Shown here piece by piece: positions 1-5,576 of a DNA stretch of 5,576 nucleotides. The DNA comes from an uncultured Eubacterium sp. (GTDB lineage: Bacteria; Bacillota; Clostridia; Oscillospirales; Acutalibacteraceae): contig CAMFPZ010000070.1 in assembly GCA_945979635.1 (NCBI GenBank), forward strand, positions 1 through 5,576, written 5' to 3'. Position 1 is the first letter of the stretch. Every line of letters starts with the position of its first letter. Under the pieces are notes generated by a model. That model was not told the DNA's origin and ran no database searches. It saw only the letters and a program-made list of their open reading frames with translations. A program made the position numbers and the translations under genes.

Positions 1-1
1 T

Positions 2-67
2 ATTTTATTATTTTTCATTGTATTTGTTGCGGCAATTTGGCGAGAAGCATATTCAAAACAACGCTAA
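2..67 (+). CDS. Possible 3' end of an unidentified membrane protein gene
   Basis: The frame starting at base 2 is open from the window edge to a TAA at 65-67 and gives 21 residues. The first 13 (ILLFFIVFVAAIW) are strongly hydrophobic and could be the end of a transmembrane helix. The last eight (REAYSKQR) are polar and mostly basic, as expected for a cytoplasmic tail under the positive-inside rule. The base composition rises in GC here compared with the AT-rich stretch that follows, which suits a gene end. The peptide does not resemble the C-terminus of ribosomal protein L7/L12, whose gene rplL usually precedes rpoB. With only 21 codons, chance is a serious alternative, and no function can be assigned. 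Confidence 0.3.
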   Translation: MLLFFIVFVAAIWREAYSKQR

Positions 68-167
68 TTTACAAAACACTAGGATGGGTTGATAAAATAT
101 TTTTTTATTTTTGGGTGCTCGAAATTTGTCAAAAAGTAAAAATTTTTCTAATTTTCAAAATTTTTTC

Positions 168-196
168 TTGACTTTATATATATAAGCGTGTAAAAT
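168..196 (+). promoter_or_regulatory. Sigma-A type promoter for rpoB-rpoC
   Basis: TTGACT at 168-173 (5/6 to the -35 consensus TTGACA) is separated by exactly 17 bp from TAAAAT at 191-196 (5/6 to the -10 consensus TATAAT). The expected start of transcription is near A203, giving a leader of about 110 nt before the rpoB ATG. Directly upstream, 138-166 consists of alternating A- and T-tracts (AAAAATTTTT, then CAAAATTTTTT), resembling an UP element that contacts the alpha subunit C-terminal domains. The spacer holds the 11-mer TATATATAAGC, which recurs in the leader at 240-250. Spacing, sequence match and position all favour a real, strong promoter. It would let rpoBC be transcribed independently of the genes upstream. 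Confidence 0.75.
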
Positions 197-210
197 GTTA
201 CCACGATTGT

Positions 211-223
211 ATACTGGGAGTAT
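211..223 (+). promoter_or_regulatory. Inverted repeat in the rpoB leader (ATACT-GGG-AGTAT)
   Basis: Perfect 5-bp arms surround a GGG centre, starting about 8 nt downstream of the predicted transcription start. Two G-U wobble pairs and one U-G pair could lengthen it slightly as an RNA hairpin. As DNA, an odd-length symmetric site this close to a promoter is placed like a repressor operator. Immediately after it, 226-233 is the 8-bp palindrome GCATATGC. No known regulator is recognised, and short palindromes are common by chance in AT-rich DNA. Confidence 0.25.
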
Positions 224-241
224 GTGCATATGCGGGCGTTA

Positions 242-258
242 TATATAAGCCTTATATA
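242..258 (+). promoter_or_regulatory. AT-rich inverted repeat in the rpoB leader
   Basis: TATATAAG at 242-249 is followed after one base (C250) by its exact reverse complement CTTATATA at 251-258. The one-base centre is too tight for an RNA hairpin without opening the inner pairs, so a DNA-binding site is as likely as an RNA structure. The left arm is part of TATATATAAGC (240-250), which also occurs in the promoter spacer at 177-187. The TATAAT at 255-260 overlaps the right arm, but no -35 box lies at a suitable distance upstream. The function is unknown. Confidence 0.25.
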
Positions 259-298
259 ATATACAACCCTCGGTCTATCATTGAAATAACAAACGAAT

Positions 299-305
299 GG
301 AGTGA
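299..305 (+). promoter_or_regulatory. Ribosome binding site deciding the rpoB start
   Basis: GGAGTGA lies 8 bases before ATG 314; its GGAG core ends 11 bases before that ATG. The in-frame GTG at 302-304 overlaps this site and has no Shine-Dalgarno sequence of its own upstream (the preceding bases are AACAAACGAAT). This makes ATG 314 the likely start, giving a protein beginning [10 protein letters not shown]. Confidence 0.65.
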
Positions 306-313
306 ATACCTAT

Positions 314-1333
314 ATGGTAAATGTGAAGGATGTACAGCTTGGTACAACTACACGAAAGAGCTTTGCAAAAATCAACGAAGTTATGCAAATGCCTAACCTT
401 ATTGAGGTGCAAAAGAAGTCTTACCAATGGTTCCTTGACGAAGGTCTAAAGGAAGTATTTCGTGACATCGGCTCTATAACCGATAACAGCGAGAAGCTTA
501 TTCTCGATTTTATCGACTACAGTATGGACGATGAGCCGAAATATTCTATCGCAGAGTGTAAGGCTAGAGATACCACATATTCAAAGGCATTGAAGCTACA
601 GGCTCGTCTTCGCAACACAGAAACAGGCGAGGTTAAGGAAAGCACAATTTACTGCGGCGACCTGCCGTTAATGACCGATTCGGGTACATTTGTAATCAAT
701 GGTGCGGAAAGATGTATTGTTTCGCAGCTTGTTCGTTCACCGGGCGTGTACTACGCTATGGACCACGACAAGACAGGTAAGGAGCTTTTCACAAACACCG
801 TTATTCCAAACAGAGGTGCTTGGCTCGAGTACGAAACTGACGCAAACGATATTTTTTATGTTCGTATCGATAAGAACAGAAAGATTTTCATAACAACATT
901 TCTTCGTTCTCTCGGCTTGGGCTCCGATGAGGAGCTTCGTGAGTTCTTCGGCGATGACGAAAGACTCGAGGCTACTATCGAAAAGGACCTCACCAAAAAC
1001 GAGGAGGAGGCTCTTCTGGAGGTATATAAGAAGCTCCGTCCGGGCGAACCGCCTACAGTTGACACAGCAAGAGCTCATATCGACGGCTTGTTCTTCGACG
1101 CAAGAAGATATGACCTTTCCAGAGTAGGCAGATATAAGTACAACAAGAAGCTTGGTATGCAGGAAAGACTTTCGGGTCAGATTGCAGCTCAGCCGATTAT
1201 CTCACCAATGGGTGAGCTTCTTGCAGATGCAGGCGAGAAGATTACAGCCGAGAAGGCACTTGAAATCGAGAATGCAGGTGTTATGTCGACGGCTTGTTCT
1301 TCGACGCAAGAAGATATGACCTTTCCAGAGTAG
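314..1333 (+). CDS. rpoB: RNA polymerase beta subunit, N-terminal part (truncated by frameshift)
   Basis: This reading frame encodes 339 residues from ATG 314. The first 325 are authentic beta subunit, covering the protrusion and most of the lobe that line the downstream DNA channel. Recognisable blocks are [16 protein letters not shown] (about 26-41), [22 protein letters not shown] (126-147, N-terminal protrusion), [13 protein letters not shown] (164-176) and [18 protein letters not shown] (265-282). After S325 the frame crosses into the second copy of the 206-bp duplication and adds 14 unrelated residues ([14 protein letters not shown]) before TAG at 1331-1333. The fragment lacks the fork, rifampicin pocket, hybrid-binding and C-terminal clamp parts and could not work as beta by itself. 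Start choice rests on the GGAGTGA site upstream; GTG 302 would add four residues (MNTY). Confidence 0.85.
   Translation: MVNVKDVQLGTTTRKSFAKINEVMQMPNLIEVQKKSYQWFLDEGLKEVFRDIGSITDNSEKLILDFIDYSMDDEPKYSIAECKARDTTYSKALKLQARLRNTETGEVKESTIYCGDLPLMTDSGTFVINGAERCIVSQLVRSPGVYYAMDHDKTGKELFTNTVIPNRGAWLEYETDANDIFYVRIDKNRKIFITTFLRSLGLGSDEELREFFGDDERLEATIEKDLTKNEEEALLEVYKKLRPGEPPTVDTARAHIDGLFFDARRYDLSRVGRYKYNKKLGMQERLSGQIAAQPIISPMGELLADAGEKITAEKALEIENAGVMSTACSSTQEDMTFPE
1080..1287 (+). repeat. Tandem duplication inside rpoB, first copy
   Basis: This 208-bp stretch is repeated without visible mismatch at 1286-1493, with a period of 206 bp. The copies share the two bases TC at the junction (1286-1287), so the net insertion is 206 bp. 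It covers beta codons 256-325, from within AHIDGLFF through [16 protein letters not shown] to NAGVMS. Identity stops at both ends: A1079 versus G1285 on the left and G1288 versus A1494 on the right. Confidence 0.95.
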
Positions 1334-1493
1334 GCAGATATAAGTACAACAAGAAGCTTGGTATGCAGGAAAGACTTTCGGGTCAGATTGCAGCTCAGCC
1401 GATTATCTCACCAATGGGTGAGCTTCTTGCAGATGCAGGCGAGAAGATTACAGCCGAGAAGGCACTTGAAATCGAGAATGCAGGTGTTATGTC
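1286..1493 (+). repeat. Tandem duplication inside rpoB, second copy
   Basis: This is the second copy of the 206-bp-period repeat. It is read in a different frame from the first copy relative to the ATG at 314, because 206 leaves a remainder of two when divided by three. The natural downstream rpoB sequence (codons for AYIELESG) continues from it at 1494. There are no long flanking repeats; the only homology at the breakpoints is TC, or loosely AT(A/G)TC. Confidence 0.95.
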
Positions 1494-4269
1494 AGCATAT
1501 ATCGAGCTTGAGTCCGGCAGAGTAATCAAGGTCATCGGCAACGGAATGGTTGATATTGACTGCTTCGTAAATGTTGACAAGAAGGCTTTGAACATAAACG
1601 AAAAGGTTTCGTACCGTGTTCTTTCCGAAATTATGGAAAAGGTCGGTGACGACCAAGAGGCATTGGAGGCAGAGATTAAGCTTCGCCGCGATGACCTTAT
1701 TCCAAACCACATTATCGTTGACGATATTTTCGCAACAGTATCATATTTGCTCAACCTTGCAAACGGCGTTGGTGCAACAGACGATATAGACCACCTTGGC
1801 AATCGTCGTATCCGTGCAGTAGGTGAGCTTCTCCAAAACCAATTCCGTATTGGCTTTACCCGTATGGAAAGAGTTATCAAGGAGAGAATGAATGTTCAGT
1901 CACAGGATGATGCAGAGGCAATCACTCCGCAGGCTATTATCAACACAAGACCTGTTAATGCCGCTATCCGTGAATTTTTCGGTTCTTCTCCTCTTTCACA
2001 GTTTATGGACCAGAACAACCCACTTGCAGAACTTACTCACAAGAGAAGACTTTCTGCTCTTGGTCCGGGCGGTCTTTCGAGAGACCGTGCAGGCTTCGAG
2101 GTTCGAGATGTACACTATACACACTATGGCCGTATGTGTCCTATCGAAACACCTGAAGGTCCTAACATCGGCTTGATTTCGTATCTTGCTTGCTATAGCC
2201 GCCTTAACGAATATGGCTTCATCGAGGCTCCTTATCGTAAGGTTGACAAGAAGACAGGCGTAGTAACCAACGAGGTTGTTTATATGACAGCCGATATGGA
2301 GGATAACTTCGTTGTAGCACAGGCAAACGAGCCGCTCGACGAAGAAGGCAGATTTACCAATTCAAGAGTTACATGCCGTTGTAAGGATGAGTTCCTTACA
2401 GTTTCTCCCGAAAAGGTTGACTATATGGATGTATCTCCGAAGATGGTAGTTTCTGTTGCAACCGCTATGATTCCGTTCCTCGAGAACGACGATGCAAACC
2501 GTGCCCTTATGGGTGCAAACATGCAGCGTCAGGCAGTACCTCTCCTTAAGACAGAGGCTCCTGTTGTCGGTACAGGTATGGAATATAAGGCTGCATACGA
2601 CTCAGGCGTTGTTGTTATTGCAGAAAGAGGCGGCGAGGTTGTTTCTCTTGATGCAAGAAATATCGAGATTAAAACAAAGAACGGCGAAATTGACAAGTAC
2701 GAGCTTATCAAGTACAGCGGCTCCAACCAGGGCACATGTATTAACCAAAGACCAATTGTTTCTCTTCACCAAACTGTTGAGGATGGACAGGTTATTGCAG
2801 ACGGTCCTGCAACCTGTAATGGTGAAATCTCAATAGGTAAGAATGCTCTGATTGGCTTTATGACCTGGGAAGGCTATAACTACGAGGATGCTGTTCTTAT
2901 AAACGAAAAAATTGTTCGTGATGATGTTTATACATCTATCCATATCATTGAGCACGAGGTTGAAGCTCGTGATACAAAGCTCGGTGCAGAGGAAATCACA
3001 AGAGATATTCCGAATGTTGGCGAGGATGCACTTAAGGATTTGGACGAGGATGGCATCATCCGTATCGGTGCTGAGGTTCGTTCAGGCGATATCCTTGTAG
3101 GTAAGGTTACTCCAAAGGGCGAAACAGAGCTTACAAGCGAAGAAAGACTCCTTCGAGCAATCTTCGGCGAGAAGGCAAGAGAGGTTAGAGATACCTCGAT
3201 GAAGGTTCCTCACGGCGAATATGGAATTGTTGTTGATGTTAAGGTGTTCACAAGAGCAAACCACGACGAGCTAAATGCAGGCGTAAATAAGGTTGTTCGC
3301 GTATATATCGCACAAAAGAGAAAGATTCAAGCCGGTGATAAGATGGCCGGTCGTCATGGTAACAAGGGCGTTGTTTCCCGTGTGCTTCCACAGGAGGATA
3401 TGCCATTCCTTCCTGACGGTCGCCCGCTTGATATAGTTCTTAACCCACTCGGTGTACCTTCTCGTATGAACATCGGTCAGGTGCTTGAGGTTCATCTCGG
3501 CTATGCTGCAATGGCACTCGGCTGGAAGATGATGACTCCTGTATTCGATGGTGCTCACGAAGAGGATATCAGAGAATGCTTAAAGCTTGCCGATGTCGGC
3601 TATTATGTAGACGAAAACGGCAATAAGATATATGATGGTAAGGTTCAGCTTACCGATGGTAGAACAGGCGAGAAATTCGATAACCGCGTAACTGTAGGTT
3701 ATATGTATTATCTTAAGCTTCATCACCTTGTTGATGATAAGATTCACGCTCGTTCAACAGGTCCGTACAGTCTTGTAACTCAACAGCCGTTGGGCGGTAA
3801 GGCACAGTTCGGTGGCCAAAGATTCGGTGAGATGGAGGTTTGGGCACTTGAGGCATATGGTGCTGCATACACTCTTCAGGAAATCATTACTGTTAAGTCA
3901 GACGATGTTGTAGGTCGTGTAAAGACCTATGAAGCAATCGTAAAGGGCGAAAACATTCCGCCTGCCGGCACACCGGAGGCATTCAAGGTATTGTTCAAGG
4001 AGCTTCAGGCTCTCGGTCTTGATACAAGACTTTATGATGATGAGGGCAATGAGGTTATTCTCAAACAAGACCTTGACGATGACGGTATTCCAACTGTCAG
4101 CGACGATAAGGCATTTACAGAGGTAAATGACTATGATGGTCAGGAGGGCTATGGTCTTCTTGATGAAAATGGTGACGAAATCGAGAATGCAGAAGAAAAC
4201 GATGAGGGCGATATGTTCGCATCCGATGCTGATGCTTTCAGCGATAGCTTCGATATGTTCGAGGACTAA
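1294..4269 (+). CDS. rpoB: RNA polymerase beta subunit, main C-terminal part (missing its normal N-terminus)
   Basis: This frame is open from 1264 to TAA 4267-4269; the first possible start is TTG 1294, and the first ATG is at 1363. It matches beta residues 259-1249 in reconstructed numbering. Visible parts in order are the end of the lobe; the fork with the rifampicin region from G488 ([14 protein letters not shown] then [18 protein letters not shown], 1981-2061); [12 protein letters not shown]; the external region; and the hybrid-binding region with the family signature [13 protein letters not shown] at 939-951 (3334-3372). K933 and K941 correspond to the E. coli active-site lysines 1065 and 1073. 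[20 protein letters not shown] marks the C-terminal domain, followed by an acidic tail of about 68 residues with 26 D/E. The E. coli insertion before KRKIQ is absent, as is usual in Gram-positives. The TTG has only a weak AGGTG upstream (1276-1280), so it is probably an accidental start created by the duplication. Confidence 0.9.
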   Translation: MFFDARRYDLSRVGRYKYNKKLGMQERLSGQIAAQPIISPMGELLADAGEKITAEKALEIENAGVMSAYIELESGRVIKVIGNGMVDIDCFVNVDKKALNINEKVSYRVLSEIMEKVGDDQEALEAEIKLRRDDLIPNHIIVDDIFATVSYLLNLANGVGATDDIDHLGNRRIRAVGELLQNQFRIGFTRMERVIKERMNVQSQDDAEAITPQAIINTRPVNAAIREFFGSSPLSQFMDQNNPLAELTHKRRLSALGPGGLSRDRAGFEVRDVHYTHYGRMCPIETPEGPNIGLISYLACYSRLNEYGFIEAPYRKVDKKTGVVTNEVVYMTADMEDNFVVAQANEPLDEEGRFTNSRVTCRCKDEFLTVSPEKVDYMDVSPKMVVSVATAMIPFLENDDANRALMGANMQRQAVPLLKTEAPVVGTGMEYKAAYDSGVVVIAERGGEVVSLDARNIEIKTKNGEIDKYELIKYSGSNQGTCINQRPIVSLHQTVEDGQVIADGPATCNGEISIGKNALIGFMTWEGYNYEDAVLINEKIVRDDVYTSIHIIEHEVEARDTKLGAEEITRDIPNVGEDALKDLDEDGIIRIGAEVRSGDILVGKVTPKGETELTSEERLLRAIFGEKAREVRDTSMKVPHGEYGIVVDVKVFTRANHDELNAGVNKVVRVYIAQKRKIQAGDKMAGRHGNKGVVSRVLPQEDMPFLPDGRPLDIVLNPLGVPSRMNIGQVLEVHLGYAAMALGWKMMTPVFDGAHEEDIRECLKLADVGYYVDENGNKIYDGKVQLTDGRTGEKFDNRVTVGYMYYLKLHHLVDDKIHARSTGPYSLVTQQPLGGKAQFGGQRFGEMEVWALEAYGAAYTLQEIITVKSDDVVGRVKTYEAIVKGENIPPAGTPEAFKVLFKELQALGLDTRLYDDEGNEVILKQDLDDDGIPTVSDDKAFTEVNDYDGQEGYGLLDENGDEIENAEENDEGDMFASDADAFSDSFDMFED

Positions 4270-4306
4270 TCCGAAACGATTTTATTAACCTTCCATTATA
4301 ACTAGT

Positions 4307-5576
<1,270 letters not shown>

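Larger units (their letters stand above)
314..4269 (+). pseudogene. rpoB: rpoB as a whole: RNA polymerase beta gene broken by an internal tandem duplication
   Basis: This entry covers the whole locus; the two open halves are described separately. The span is 3956 nt, which is not a multiple of three. Subtracting the 206-bp extra copy leaves 3750 nt, exactly 1249 codons plus a stop, compared with 1193 residues in Bacillus subtilis and 1342 in E. coli. No other frameshift, internal stop or missing conserved block is visible in the reconstructed protein. The gene is therefore intact apart from this single event, which suggests an artefact or a very recent change, not a decaying gene. In a living cell an undisrupted rpoB would be needed. 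Confidence 0.85.

Noticed and set aside
94..115. Terminator for the upstream gene at the T-rich stretch
   Set aside because: AAAATATTTT followed by T-runs is present, but there is no GC-containing stem before it. The whole region is AT-rich, so a factor-independent terminator cannot be supported.
255..260. Second promoter based on the perfect TATAAT
   Set aside because: The bases 16-18 bp upstream are GCGGGCG-like with no -35 resemblance, and there is no TG extension. It lies within an AT-rich inverted repeat and is probably coincidental.
737..1078. Open frames on the minus strand and in other plus frames, for example 737-1078, 1395-1880, 2492-2836, 3271-3558, 4375-4695 and 4714-5154
   Set aside because: They lie entirely opposite or out of frame with the strongly conserved rpoB and rpoC coding frames, have no recognisable domains, and are expected shadows of biased codon use.
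1264..1333. Programmed -1 frameshifting joining the two rpoB halves into a 1318-residue beta with a duplicated segment
   Set aside because: A -1 shift in the overlap would rejoin the frames, but I see no slippery heptamer such as A-AAA-AAG in register, no stimulatory Shine-Dalgarno at a fitting distance and no obvious pseudoknot. The product would carry a 69-residue duplication in a conserved region.
314..4269. Natural split of rpoB as in archaeal B''/B' genes
   Set aside because: Natural splits do not share an exactly duplicated nucleotide segment with a frameshifted junk tail. All other features are bacterial and full-length.

Overview
The window carries the genes for the two largest subunits of bacterial RNA polymerase, rpoB (beta) followed by the first third of rpoC (beta-prime), both on the + strand. 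The beta protein has the Gram-positive layout: there is no E. coli-type insertion just before the [18 protein letters not shown] segment, and it has a long acidic C-terminal tail. With moderate GC genes, a very AT-rich upstream region and strong AAGGAG-type ribosome binding sites, this points to a member of the Bacillota, most likely class Clostridia and possibly the Ruminococcaceae/Oscillospirales. That placement is inferred from remembered family features and was not checked by a search.

Layout. Bases 2-67 can be read as the last 21 codons of an upstream gene ending in a hydrophobic helix and a charged tail; they do not look like the end of rplL, the usual upstream neighbour. Bases 68-313 hold no gene. 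They are AT-rich and contain a near-consensus sigma-A promoter (TTGACT, 17 bp, TAAAAT), then an untranslated leader of about 110 nt with two perfect inverted repeats. rpoB starts at ATG 314 and would end at 4269. After a 54-bp gap containing AAAGGAG, rpoC starts at 4324 and runs off the window edge.

The one real anomaly is inside rpoB. A 206-bp segment is present twice in direct tandem (1080-1287 and 1286-1493, no mismatches seen). Because 206 is not a multiple of three, the reading frame breaks: the first part ends at a stop at 1331-1333 after 14 aberrant residues, and the rest of beta stays open in another frame from 1264 to 4269. Removing one copy restores a clean 1249-residue beta subunit. 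rpoB is essential and normally single-copy, so an assembly or read-joining artefact is the leading explanation. A real, very recent tandem duplication (strain mixture, merodiploid or dying lineage) is the alternative. I see no good sign of programmed frameshifting or of an evolved split beta subunit.

beta and beta-prime together form the catalytic cleft of RNA polymerase. The close spacing and lack of a terminator between the genes indicate co-transcription from the promoter at 168-196 and/or from upstream. I found no mobile element, CRISPR array, RNA gene or other accessory system.
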